This document shows positions 11,323-23,207 of a DNA stretch of 64,000 nucleotides, piece after piece. Made by a program: the position numbers and the translations under genes. The notes under the pieces are model-generated. The model saw only the letters and a program-made list of their open reading frames with translations. It ran no database searches and was not told where the DNA came from. Position 1 is the stretch's first letter, and every line of letters starts with the position of its first letter. Origin of the DNA: Cerrena zonata (taxonomy: Eukaryota; Basidiomycota; Agaricomycetes; Polyporales; Cerrenaceae); assembly GCA_038087015.1 (NCBI GenBank), contig JASBNA010000003.1, positions 930,001-994,000 of the forward strand, written 5' to 3'.

Positions 11323-14300
11323 CTACTGTTCCTGTGTACTAATTGACATCGTCGACCCACGAGCTACGTTTGTGAGTATCTCTTTTGCTTTCATGTACAG
11401 TTCCGTAGACACAACAGGAGGCCCAAAGAAATCATACTCCCCATTCATAACTGCATCCAGGATTCGAATCATCCCGACATCGAAAAATGCAGTCGCCACA
11501 TGCCTATGCTCTTTAATTGTAAGGAGCATCATACGAATGAAGCAATGGATGGGGTTATCCTTTTCTTTCATGTTACCACCGTATTCATAACTCCGCTGTA
11601 GTTGAGTGGCATACTTATGCAAAGCGTGTGCGTGTGAGGACACAAGCCTAAAGCACATGAATAATAGAAAACCCAAATCGAATCATGACACTTACGTGAT
11701 ATTCTTGATGTACTCGACCACAGTGCGGAGAGCTGGATGCAAACGGTTAAATGGACATGAGCCCAGAGCCATTGCGATATGGTTCCATCTTTCTGGTGTG
11801 AGGCAGCCGCAGAGTAAGATGTGGGCCGCTTCTTTCCCGAGGGAACCGTACTTGTCCGGGTCGGGTTTCCTAAAACAATATGGTGAACCTCTCGTACAAG
11901 TATATTATGGACACTGCATGGCTTACGATAACACATAGAGTACACTCATCCAATGAGGGTACTCATTATCGACCCCTTGTGCGTTTAGCAGGTAATATCG
12001 GAGCATAGAAATAAGGAGTCTTTGAACTTGAGGATGATCGAGAGTCCTTGATGGTGATTCGTCTGCAAGGGACGGGGCGGCGAGGTTAAACTTTAACCAT
12101 ACGTAAACGCCATCGTCTACCAATCTTTGTTCCACCTCCTCATAATATGTAAGAGCACCGAACATAACCACCACTGCGATTGAAAGAGCATCCCTCTGGG
12201 GCATGGTGACGCGTTCATCGTTGGTAGTCAGCCAGATAGACTTCAGGAGGTCAATAAGGCCATTTTGAATGAAAAATCTCGAAACATCGAGGCTATCTAT
12301 AGCCAGATGTTTAGCGAAGTTGAGTAGGACGGGGATTGATCCCTTGTCGCCGTACATCTTTGGCGCATGTGCACACGACGGTTGCGCCGAAGGGGGTTCT
12401 ATATGCTCGTTGGTGTTGCTCGCAACGCGAAGCAGTCGGAAGATGCAGTCGGCTACGAATTCGCGATCCATCAGTGTAGCACCTGAGAGGTATTGCACGA
12501 AAGCTACGGTGGAAGGTACGTGTGGCGCGTGTTCAAGTTGCTGATTGTTTCTATCAGTTGAACTAGAAACGAGGTGGGCGAAAAAGTGCGGAATATAAGC
12601 GGGGCATACGTCCTCCTCCTGTGTTAACAGGAAAACAAATTCTTGCACGGTGAACAAACTGGTGACAATTTCAGGTAATACGGTCACAACTTCCATGACG
12701 AGATCCCGAAATTTGACATGCATATGAGGGCGCATCCAATGCGGGACAGCTTGAAGCATAATCGTATCGCCTGACCTACAGGCACTTATTCAGTTATCGC
12801 TTCGAAATCGCTTTTAGAGTTTTCCTACCAATCACAACACCTGTATTGATTCAAAGTGCGTAATATCTGTAGAGCGTATTCGCATGGTTGTCGGGTGAGG
12901 TGTTCCGCAAAATCTGATGCTTCCGAGGAGCTGAATAAAGATACGAACACAGACCACGCCTTAAGGCCGACATTGTCTATGTTGTTGGCGTATCTGGATA
13001 GAAGTAATAAATAACTTATACGTGGACATACAGAAAAAAAACCAACCTATCTGCTACCAACATCAGTAGATGATCTACAACCAGCTGTCTGAGGTTCTGA
13101 TTCGATGTCTTGTTTGTGTCAGGGATTATTTGACCCAACAATAGGGGGCACAAATCGGCAAATGCTTGTAAATGTGACATAGAGTGTGATACTTGATCCC
13201 AAAAGTCAGTCAACATTCGAGTCAACAGGGACGAGATAAGCTGGAGGAATGTCGAAACCCGTTGGGGATGGGTGGTTCCCGCACTGGATAATGCACTTTC
13301 ACACACGGCCGCTAGAGTTTCCATGATACCAGCTTCGATCAGCAGTGCGATGGTATCATCTGTAGCTTCGTAAAGGTACTCTGTGAAGAGCACAGTCATT
13401 TTCAATGTCTCTATAAGGAGCAAGTTGTCATGAGTCATTAAAAAAGAAGAATTTGGGAGATGCACCGTTGGATGGATCTAATAACGTAGTATCTTTATGC
13501 AAATCATTCAAACTACGAGTTATGGAGCGAACCGTGTCCTCCAGATCTGATCGAGGTCCCGTAGCCAGAAATTTGACCATACAGAGCAAGGCTAAAGAAA
13601 CATGATTATGTGGTGACAGATTCGTATGTGACGATGTGAGACTAAGCCACCAGTATTCGGTGGTGGCATTCGTTTGAGGAGTGGGGTGATTAGATGTCAT
13701 CTCCTCACGGCAGAGTGACAGAAAATCTTGAATATCAAAAAGGGAGTGCAATAATACGTGCTGTTCGTCCAATAACACATCCAGGAGTATGCATATATTG
13801 ATACTAAGCCTTGGAGTAGGGGTATAGTGAACTTCTGGAGTGGACCTACGAATACGAGTGGTTAGTGGCCGATAAAAATGTATTATATGTCTTCCACCAA
13901 TTGGAGAGTTTGTATGCAGCGAGTTGTCGCACGAAGAGTTCGATCTCAATTGTAGGACAAGAGAGAAGGACATCAGTTATCATTTGAGGATTGCCTCTGT
14001 CCAAGAGCTTGAGAATTAGTGACCATGCTTTATTCGTAGTTGACTTCGGATATATGCCAATCCTAAGCCATGATCAGAGTACCGTTCTTAACCGCAAAAA
14101 ATAAATTGACTCCACCGTTGCAATTCGAAAAGGTTCTCGAAGGCCGAAGGAGAGAACATAGCGGTTTCGTTCTTAACATGGGCTGCGATTGAACGCAACC
14201 GTAATCGAGTGCTAACGTAGTCCAACACACGGATGACGAGGTCGCCAACAGCCATGATACCCTTTCCCGACAGGGTACCTAGACCTCGAACAGTGCTTGA

Positions 14301-14366
14301 GAATGAAGCTCCCGAGATAGACAAGAGTTCCGCGCGCTCCTCGATGTCAAGAAAAGTGTTCTCCAT
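11323..14366 (-). CDS. Unknown large all-helical (ARM-like) protein
   Basis: A multi-exon gene of roughly 850 residues that I do not recognise. It starts at MENTFLDIEERAELLSISG and ends at STMSISTQEQ. The longest exon (11.92-12.76 kb) encodes Leu-rich alternating amphipathic helices such as RDLVMEVVTVLPEIVTSLF and PVLLNFAKHLAIDSLDVSRF, in the style of armadillo/HEAT solenoids. No signal peptide, membrane segment, zinc site or enzyme motif was seen. The exons are separated by introns of 50-60 bp with good GT and AG ends. A short upstream reading frame overlaps the start codon. Function cannot be stated; a scaffold or adaptor role is only a guess from the fold. Confidence 0.75.
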
Positions 14367-14433
14367 AGGTGTAGTAGGTGGCGTAGAAGAATATGGAAAC
14401 GGGGTTGTACTCGGCTGAACTAGCCCGCGCCAT
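14347..14433 (-). promoter_or_regulatory. Upstream ORF overlapping the start of the helical-repeat gene
   Basis: An ATG at 14433 opens a 28-codon frame (MARASSAEYNPVSIFFYATY...) that ends at a TGA inside the downstream coding sequence and covers the main start codon at 14366 in another frame. If the transcript begins upstream of 14433, ribosomes starting here would bypass the main ATG, which would lower its translation. The transcription start is unknown, so the effect is inferred. Confidence 0.4.
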
Positions 14434-15473
14434 AATCACCTAGCCGGATAAACAGGTATTTTATACCATTTGTGCATCATAAATGACACACCAGAAAAGG
14501 GATAAGGCGCAGTACAGTCACCTGCTGCTGGATGACAGAACCTATTATCTATTGTCACTACCTAAAAATCACGAGGATGTTAGTACTGACAGCGTGGAGA
14601 CAGAAAGAGCTTTGGAGGAATGCATACTCTCTGTAAACCTGCCTTTGCGTGTCTGCTGCCCATGCATACACTTCCACTGAGAGTGACCGCTCGTGGACCT
14701 TACTCTACCGAAGAGGTAGGTGTGAGGGCCAGTGGGATGGAAGAACTTCGTCCAACTTGGGTACTTGTGGGCGCGGATAATTGTCCTAGAGGTGCATAGC
14801 CTCGTGGTCCGACTTTTCAAAATATACCCACCCTTGGTAGAATATGCGTGCTAGTCGTGGTACAAGCTTCCGATACGAATCGACATCGGGAGCTTAATGG
14901 GTTTATGGGAATGAAAGAGACATATGAGGTGTCTGTTTATAGCGGGCATGGTCATATATGGATCAGTGAAACGGCACAAAGTCGACCACGTTTACAAATG
15001 ACTTACGATAGTCGAATATCATGGTCCCTGTAATAGGAATAGACTGATTGCTATCAATATAACTGTGGTGGTGCAGTCTGAGGAAAGTACGACTAATCTT
15101 GAGGTTTGTCAAGGAGATTCAGGCTAATGGTACAGCTCTGCCCAGGGCAGTTACTGTCGAATGAAGAGCACACCAATTGAGAAATCTTTACCAGCAAGTG
15201 TGTACTATGCAGTAGATGTTTAAACCAGGTTACAATGCTCGGAAACTTACGTGACCCTTTACCGCCGGCAAGGCGATAACGGAGACACCCGAACTTCAAA
15301 ATGATTGGAATGCAAAGAAATGCTTTTGATTGCGAGTAAACTAGATGCGTAAACTACTTGTCATAAATGCGCAAAACAAATGCCCAGAGCGTGACTAAAA
15401 TACAGTTTGATTATACGACAGCATGAAACGAAACGACCCAGTCCGACACAAACTCTACGCCAAAAGGAAACGT
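14367..15473. other. Gene-free stretch between helical-repeat gene and HSP90
   Basis: About 1.1 kb that contains the upstream region of the helical-repeat gene and the 3' flank of HSP90. The open frames at 14483-14680 (+), 14569-14820 (-), 14848-15033 (+) and 15093-15299 (-) are short, lack recognisable domains and have no clear splice-linked partners. No tRNA-like fold or repeat was noticed. Confidence 0.5.
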
Positions 15474-17855
15474 CTAGTCAATCTCCTCCATTGCGGAGGT
15501 GGATGCGCTCTCCAATGGTGGGGGAGCATCATCAGACGAAGCAGCAGGTGCAGACTCATCCTCCTCATCGACATCGAGGCCGAGAGCGATCATACGGTGA
15601 ATACGCTTGGCGAAAGAGGTGGGGTCATCGAGGGTGAAGCCAGAAGTGAGGAGAGCAGTCTCAAAGAGGAGGTAAGTGAGATCGCGGACAGACTTGTCTG
15701 CCTGATCCTCGGAGACCTTTTGCCTGAGCTCCTTGACAATAGGGTTGTGGGGGTTGAGTTCGAGAGTCTTCTTCGAGGCCATGTATGAAGACATCGAAGA
15801 GTCACGGAGGGCCTGAGCCTTCATGATACGCTCCATGTTTGATGACCAGCCGAATTGACCAGTGACGAGAACACAAGGAGAGTCGGTGATACGGTTGGAG
15901 ACGATGACCTTCTCGACCTTGTCGCCGAGAGCTTCCTTGACAGCCTTGCAAAGGTCGTCGAATTGCTTGGCCTCCTCCTCACGAGCCTTCTTCTCCTCAT
16001 CGGTCTCCTCAAGCTCAAGACCTTCCTTGGAAACACAGACGAGCTTCTTGCCCTCGAACTCCTTGAGTTGAGTGATGGCGTACTCATCGATGGGGTCAAC
16101 AAGGAGAAGAACCTCGAAGCCCTTCTTCTTGAGAACTTCAAGGAAAGGTGAGTCCTTGACAGCAGAGAGAGACTCTCCGGTAAGGTAGTAGATGTTCTTC
16201 TGGACCTCGGGCATACGGGTGATGTAGTCTGCAAAGAACAATATTAGCATACCAGGACCAAAATCAATCTATAAAAATGGCATACCCTTGAGCGAAGTCA
16301 TCTCCTCAGTGGACTTGGTGGTGTAGAAGCGCAAGAACTCAGCGAGTTTGCTGCGGTTCTGAGCATCCTCGTGAATACCGAGCTTGATGTTCTTGCCGAA
16401 GGACTCGTAGAACTTGTTGAAGTTGTCCTTGTCCTCAGCGATCTCAGTAAAGAGGTCAACGCACTTCTTGACGATGTTCTTGCGGATGACCTTAAGGATC
16501 TTGTTCTGTTGGAGAGTTTCACGAGAGATGTTCAAGGGGAGATCCTCGGAGTCGACGATACCCTTGACGAAGTTGAGGTACTCGGGGATGATATCCTCAC
16601 AGTCGTCCATGATGAAGACACGGCGGACATAGAGCTTGATGTTGTTGCGCTTCTTCTTGGTCTCAAAGAGATCGAAGGGAGCACTGTAAACCAGATATGA
16701 GTAACGGTGAAATGAGATTGTTACGACGTCGTGAATACTTACCGCTTGGGAATGTAGAGAATGGCCTTGAATTCAAGTTGACCCTCAACGGAGAAGTGCT
16801 TAACAGCAAGATGCTCCTCCCAGTCGTTGGTCAAACTCTTGTAGAAGGCACCGTACTCCTCTGGAGTGATGTCGTTGGGGTTACGAGTCCAGATGGGCTT
16901 GGTCTTGTTGAGCTCCTCGTTGGTAGTCTCGGTCTCCTTAATCTTCTTGGTCTTCTTCTCTTTCTTTTCAGCATCGTCTTCGACCTCCTCGATCTTGGCT
17001 TGCTCAGTCTCATCCTTCATCTCCTCCTCGTCATCCTCAACTTCCTATAGAATAGGGTCAGATATACATGTCGATGAATATCTCAAGAAACAACTTTACC
17101 TTCTCAACTTCCTTGGTAACGGCCAATTGAATGGGGTAGGAGATGAACTCGGAGTGCTTCTTGACAATGTCCTTGATACGCTTCTCCTCGAGGTACTCAA
17201 GCTGGTCCTCCTTGAGGTAAAGACGGATCTCAGTACCACGGCCGAGGGGAGGGTTCTCGGTATCAGGGGTGATGGTGAAAGTGCCACCGGCAGCAGACTC
17301 CCAGATGTACTGTTCGTCATCGTTGTGTTTCGAGATGACCTGGACGCGCTCAGCGACGAGGTAGGCGGAGTAGAAACCGACACCGAATTGACCGATCATA
17401 GAAATATCGGCACCGGAGCTAAGAGCCTCCATGAAGCCCTACAAGAAAAGAGTTTAGTATGTATGCGCCACTAAAAAGTCGTAAAAACAAACCTTGGTTC
17501 CGGACTTGGCAATTGTACCGAGGTTGTTAACCATATCGGCCTTGGTCATACCAATACCGGTATCACGAAGGGAGAGGGTCTTGCCCTCCTTGTTGGGAGT
17601 GATACGGATATAGAGCTCCTTCTCGCTATCGAGAACGGAGGGGTCGGTAAGGGAGGAATAACGGATTTTATCGAGAGCATCAGAGGCGTTCGAGATCAAC
17701 TCTCGGAGGAAGATCTCCTTGTTAGAGTAAAAGGTGTCTGAAAGAGTGTGTTAGGGATCTTGCCACTCAAGATCAATGTATACGATCAACTCACTGATGA
17801 TAAGATCCAAAAGCTGGCTGATCTCAGCCTGGAAGCCAAAGCTCTCGGAAGCCAT
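15474..17855 (-). CDS. HSP90: Cytosolic molecular chaperone HSP90
   Basis: HSP90 is the ATP-dependent cytosolic chaperone for kinases and other clients. It starts [20 protein letters not shown] and has five introns (about 17737-17793, 17440-17492, 17045-17099, 16685-16741 and 16228-16286). The N-terminal GHKL ATPase shows [19 protein letters not shown] (catalytic Glu and Mg-binding Asn) and DTGIGM. A charged Glu/Lys linker follows, then the middle domain with [19 protein letters not shown], and the C-terminal dimerisation domain with [16 protein letters not shown]. The protein ends in MEEID instead of the usual MEEVD docking motif for TPR co-chaperones. A perfect three-unit heat-shock element lies upstream. 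Strong codon bias gives long mirror-image open frames on the plus strand. Identification is certain. Confidence 0.98.
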
Positions 17856-18462
17856 TTTAGTCTAAGTAGAAGATGAGTGTGTATAAGTGGCAAACACGGG
17901 GGATGGTATCTTACATTCGGTGGGTGAGATGGGTAAAATCGAGTCGTGAAAGGGAGTAGAGATGGTCGTAACTTGGAGGAGATGAAAAGACCAGGAAGGG
18001 TTTATGTACTCTCTGAATACTGTTATTCTCGAACCTTCTCCTTCCACCCGTAGGCGCGCGACGAAGACCCAATTAGTCGCGTACCTTCTATCTTGTTCCA
18101 TCGTGTTCTACCTGCATTGTTCTTTGACAGAGTCGGTGCATTCCTATCCATAACGTACAAGGACACAGGACATGGAAAACAACGTTATTCTGTTGTTTTC
18201 TAGATCGTTGAACAAGGAGGCATTTTCTCTGAATACAACGGAATATTCGGTAATCACCTGACAGACGCGATCGACTTGCGGTCGCGTCTGCAATTACAAG
18301 GATGACGCGTCGAACAATATTCAATGCAGAATTACAAATGTGCATGATACGAACCAGTCGATACTAATAATACAAATCGCCGTAAATCCAAGGTAAAAAC
18401 ACACAGTCAGATACATCCACATGGGTCGTTACTGTCATCATCATCATAGACGTGCAGTCAAA
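17856..18462. other. HSP90 promoter region and TSC1 3' flank
   Basis: About 600 bp containing the HSP90 leader and promoter with the heat-shock element described separately, and the 3' end of TSC1. Around 18266-18310 there is a GC-rich stretch with inverted CGCGATCG/CGGTCGCG pieces. No gene was recognised. Confidence 0.6.
18026..18038 (-). promoter_or_regulatory. Heat-shock element upstream of HSP90
   Basis: The plus strand reads TTCTCGAACCTTC, a perfect TTCnnGAAnnTTC array of three alternating units, the binding site for trimeric heat-shock factor Hsf1. It lies about 170 bp upstream of the HSP90 ATG. This fits direct heat induction. The motif is read directly; binding is inferred. Confidence 0.8.
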
Positions 18463-21400
18463 TCAGAATAGAGACGGTGAGGGATGAGACGTTAGAGGCG
18501 AAGATCTTGCTGGACTAATCAGGTCCCTGTTGCCTCCCATAGCGCGGGCTTTCAAGGATTCCACCATAGCCTTCAACTCTTCTGTCTCATCATATAATTC
18601 AGCGTTCTGCTCTCGCAACTGCTGGTTGGCTTGGGTGAGCGCGTCCATCTGCTTGTGATATGCCGAGAGATCGCTTTGCGAAGGCATGCGCCGTGCAACA
18701 TCGAGTTGTTTGTGGGACATCTTAAGTTGGGTCTCGAGGGTTTGAGTTTGAAGTCGCTGGAGTCTGAGGGAAGAGACATGAAGATAGATAACCGCCGTAA
18801 AGCACTGAGAATCTCACTTTGCATCCGTTTCCATCTTTTCCATGACGGATTTATATGTCTCCAAATGCAACTCCATTGTTTTGTACTGACTGGTGAATAT
18901 CTTGAGATATTCATTTTGTTCGTTCAGTTGTTGGACATCAGTTTCCCTACAATTGGCAATTCAAAATGCGTGACAGTTTGTGTTTATCAGGACTATCACG
19001 CACCATAAACGTTGCATCTTGACTAGCTGTTCGATCTGGAGTTCATAGTCATGCAATCGCTCGATCTTATGAGCATTCTCCTTCATCTTGGTCTCAAGCT
19101 GGAATACACTGTGCATGGCGTCGGCCAACAACTTTTGCTGAGCAGTAAATGTGTCCTAATCAAAAAAAGTCAATATGAATCCAAACAATTACACGATACA
19201 AGTAGGAAAAAACTCACTTTCAATTCCTTATCGGCCGCTCGCATTGCAGCAGCCTCAGCAGCCCAAGACGTCTTTTCCGCTCTCAACTCTCGGACTTTCT
19301 CTTGAAGTTTTTGATTGAAATCCAGGTATTGGTTTTTCATCTTTGCCGTTTGGTCTTTGTGATCCTTCAGTTCCTTTTGCAGACGATGTACCTCGGCCTT
19401 GAGTTCGCGCATTTTGTTATGCTGAAAAAGAGTGTTCAGCACCATTGAGATAAGAGCATCTGAAGATACATACAAGACCCTGTCGCTCCACTTCGGCATC
19501 TCTCGATATAACACGCTCATCGTACAACCGCCCAATGTGCTTCACATTCTCTCGTGCCATCCATAGCTCGAAGTTGAGTTCACTTCTTAACAGAAGTGCC
19601 TCTCGTTGTAGCTCGGCAATGGCTTGTGCAACATGGGAAGGAATATCGTCGGAGCTGCTGTCGTTGTGATGCAGGAATGAAGCTGTATCCGGTGTAGCTG
19701 TACCTGAATTCTCAATGTTATGCGAAGAAGATGGTGCTTGGTTTCGGAATAGGTTCTTCGGCCAGGTGGGCGTGGTATCAACAACCTCGATATCCGCACC
19801 GGACTTCAACGCAACCGCGGTGTCAATCATTTCTTGAAGCGAGATTCGCGGTTTGTGAGGTGTGGAAGCGCGGGCCATTCGCGCCAGTACTGACGATGCT
19901 GAGCTTTCTACGGACGACGATAACGCGGGAACCGAGATAGGTTCAGGAAGTTGAGTTGACTCAACCGACGAGGGCGTTGTCGAAGTCTTGGAAGATGATT
20001 CGTGGTCACGGAGTTGCCGTTCCCGCTCTCGCAAACCCAGAGAAGTATTGCGGACATCAAGCATAGTACACTCCGCGACAATCTGGGAGATATCGAACTC
20101 TGACCAGAAGTCTGGGCGTGCGAGCTCTGTGGAAGCATCCCGCCATAAAAGCAAAGGATGGACGACATGTCCACGGAGTAGTGGCTGTTAAGGCAAGAGA
20201 GCTGCTCTAAATCTAAAAAGGACATTATTGTAAGTTAAAAACGTACCTCAGCTTTGCTTCTAATCATGTCTTCATCGAGGGCAGCTTCCCATGAAACAGT
20301 ATACGGTGATTCCAGTTCATTTTCTGCGAGATAGAGTACTGGGAAACGAAGAAATCTTAACGCGTTGCAGGGAAACAAATAATACAGAAACTGGAAGAAT
20401 TGATGGGGCGAAGGGGGGATAGGTACTGCTGCACCAAAAACCAAATCCAACCGCTCCCATTCCAATTCTTGACGGATAGGCAGTTTATTTCTGTTGTCGA
20501 TGAATTCGGTAGTTTCCACTGTCTCGCCTATCACTTCCGCACTAAGTCCAAGGTCTTCAGGTGTGAGTTGCTGAAATATCGATCGCGGTTGTTGCTTCCA
20601 GCAGATCGTACGTGCAAGGACCACAAACAATTGGGGGAGAATTCGCTTAAGGTCCTTACATGCTTTGACCGCTAAGATAGGAAGCAACTTCGTTAACATT
20701 GTTAGACTGACGGTGCATAATGTTGTCGAGTTATCGAATGTGAGTGAAAAGATAAGGCTTTGCATCACTATATGAGACCCCATAACGTGTGCTGCACGAT
20801 CAGGGAAATCGCTTTCTGACGTGAATGCATTGAGAAGTTGTATGAGCTGTAATCGCGATGAGGGAGTTGCGAAGCAGCGGTACGTCTCGGTCAAGAGATC
20901 CTAGATTATTAAAAGTCAATACATCGATTCTTATTGGATCGCGATGATGCAAACACACGTTCGGTCGCTGTAGCCCAGACTTCACGAGGATATCTTGAAG
21001 ATTTGCTTTCCAACATGCTTTCTTTTCCCTGGTCAAGTCGTCCAGGCTTGCCCATTCCAAGACGTCATCGCTCGAGCTTTCGTTATATGCATCCAGGAGA
21101 TAGAAGTCCATCAGCCTCCGCCTAAAGTCACCAACCTTCTCTCTATACCGACCCTTTTCTTCATCCTCCCAGTTGTCCCCCGAGTGGGAATCGGGATCTA
21201 GAGTAGCGAGGATGAGCTGCTTTGCGTGGTTTACCGCCGGTGTCGCGAGCTTTGGTTCTCGAAGCGCAGGTCGAATAACAAGATCAAACCAGCATGAAAT
21301 AACAGATAATGGTGGTAGGAGAGGATGCAGATGAAAGATCACAGTGAGGAACACCTCCAGCTGTGAAGTCACTTTGTGGTCGATTACATCGTTACAGATT

Positions 21401-21567
21401 GTTTGCAGGTCTTCTTCTACCTGGAAAGAGATGGCTGTCGCATCAGGGGCGTCAGCTCGGCTCTTCACAAAGACATCGACATATTCCAAGAGGGCAGAAA
21501 GTGATGGTGCGTCTGACGACTTTTCAAGGATGAGACGCAGTTGGCCGGTGAGGTCTGACGAGGACAT
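18463..21567 (-). CDS. TSC1: Hamartin (TSC1), subunit of the Rheb-GAP complex
   Basis: Hamartin stabilises tuberin (TSC2), the GAP for Rheb, and so restrains TORC1. The model starts at MSSSDLTGQLRLILEK; earlier in-frame Met codons exist but the conserved-looking sequence begins here. The N-terminal half is a helical core domain with the family signature KACKDLKRILPQLFVVLART near 20.6 kb. A Ser/Pro-rich linker with Ser-rich patches follows. From about 19.5 kb to the end is a long coiled coil, with heptads in KMRELKAEVHRLQKELKDHK and later LTQANQQLREQNAELYDETE. Total length is about 950 residues, close to hamartin. The gene is split by several short introns. S. cerevisiae lacks TSC1, while fission yeast and basidiomycetes keep it. 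No TSC2 is in the window. Confidence 0.88.
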
Positions 21568-21803
21568 GACAAGGAAGGTCCTGTAGCGCGGCCGGACTGT
21601 AGTACCGGATTCTCGTCTTCCCTTTCTCGGGTTGGTCGCGACTAGGTCGGATAGCTCGTGAGCAGAGATGTACAGAGGGGGTACAAGAAAGTAGACGATA
21701 GTGGAATACAGTGTATCTTTATTGGAACAATACTTCGGGCAATATATGTACATGCATGACGCCTGACGGCTACGATCGAGATTTCCAGCAGGTCACCGGT
21801 CAA

Positions 21804-22680
21804 TTATATTTTGATATCTTTCCTCGTTGCCTCAAACGAGATACCTTTGCCAGTTTTCTCCCAATCGTCCGCCCTATCGTCTTTCTCATAAGGAGGAAGA
21901 TAACCAGCTCGTAACTTTCTTTTTGCTTCCGTATCCATACCGCATCTCTCGTCTCGACTCTTCAGCACTTCAGGGGGTGGTCCTTGGCCATCTCCAGTAT
22001 ACGCCATCATAAGGTTAGGTGGACCAAGGGGCAGGTCCGGATAAATATCAAAGGCCCACGTATGTATAGTCTTACCATAGGTCTGCTGAAGCTCTAACAT
22101 CGCAGGTTGTTCCGCCAAGTCCGTGGCAGACGCTGTAAGAAACGGAAAGTGGTGGTCAAAGCTTAATTTCGACAGTTTGATCAGCAGTATGGCCGAGGTA
22201 TACATACCAGGGATGACATTTTTGGTTTGCATCTGTAACATGCCGCTCTCGATTTCATATTTATGAGAATGCCAGAATTGCTTCTCTTCCTGGGGCAATT
22301 CTTTGAACACCTGCCAGTACGCAATCAGATGGGTCGGAAAGGTTATATAAGCCTCACACTGACCTTCTCTGTTACAATATACTCAATACCGATCAGCCTA
22401 GCACTGGGCTCGTCTGAATCATAAATGACACATTGGTGAAAGTCATGAGATCGATGGTTGCAGTAGTGATGGGCTTCAACATGTCGAGTACGATCCGTCC
22501 TAGTCCCATACAACTTGAGTCGACAATAGCCAGGTCACCCAATTTCGGGACATACGCATATACATGGAATGCACACAGATGCTGGTGAATAGATTTGATT
22601 GGCTGGAAGCTCATCATAGCTTCCCCGGCAACCGTGTAGGTTGGTGAGTGATAAGCTGCTTTCTTCGATTCGGTATCCAT
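21804..22680 (-). CDS. DUF1264 / oil body-associated protein (OBAP) family
   Basis: OBAPs were described on plant seed oil bodies; fungal members are uncharacterised. The spliced protein starts [20 protein letters not shown]. Family motifs in order are [66 protein letters not shown] and [16 protein letters not shown]. The HHYC segment only appears once the short intron after VPKLG is removed. Conserved His and Cys residues may form a metal or ligand site, but this is inference. There are about three introns, and length (around 240 residues) is normal. It ends just beyond the TSC1 start (21567), on the same strand, and is divergent from NAC-alpha. The family call is strong and the function unknown. 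Confidence 0.9.
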
Positions 22681-23207
22681 TTAAGCAAGGTAAAGGGAGG
22701 GTAGGACAAGTTCAGCTAGTATTATCTTCGCAAACGATTGCATTATATCTACACCATTGTGCTGGCTATAGAGACGGAGCTCTGTGGAGAGCATGACGGT
22801 GCTTAAGCATCACAGACAGTTTCCACCGGCGCATAGTGAGGGTCAGACAGGAGTATATGCACTGAGAGTCATAGATAAAGATGCCAACTAGAATTAATAG
22901 AGACCAGAGGATACTGGTAGGTGAATGTAATGGTGAAAGATGCCAGTACCGATGCACAGAAGCCTAAGGATGCGCGGTGGGGTTAGGGTTATCTGATCGC
23001 GCTCACTCCTACATCGTCGCCAACGTCGAGCACGCATCTTCAATCCCGAAGCCCCAAAATCTCAACGTACGTCCATTCTATAGCCTATAGTCCAATAGAG
23101 AGTAGTCCCAATCATTGTCGTCGACCCGAGGATGATGGATTGATTGCTCTCACCTTGGATGTACGACGCGCCAGCGCTGACGAACATCTCTATCTTGCTT
23201 CGTACAG
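22681..23207. promoter_or_regulatory. Divergent promoter region, OBAP gene and NAC-alpha
   Basis: 527 bp between two divergent start codons. It contains a telomere-repeat-like TTAGGGTT at 22983-22990, about 220 bp before the NAC-alpha ATG. Such teloboxes are bound by Tbf1/Myb-type factors in promoters of fungal translation genes. No coding sequence was recognised. Confidence 0.4.

Noticed and set aside
15855..17474. Long plus-strand ORFs opposite HSP90 (for example 15855-16151, 16371-16700, 16866-17474)
   Set aside because: They are mirror images of the strongly biased HSP90 codons (many GAG/AAG give CTC/CTT on the other strand), are Leu/Val-rich and have no domain.
18260..18310. GC-rich inverted sequence upstream of HSP90
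   Set aside because: Short and imperfect; no evidence for an attachment site, terminator or RNA structure of known type.
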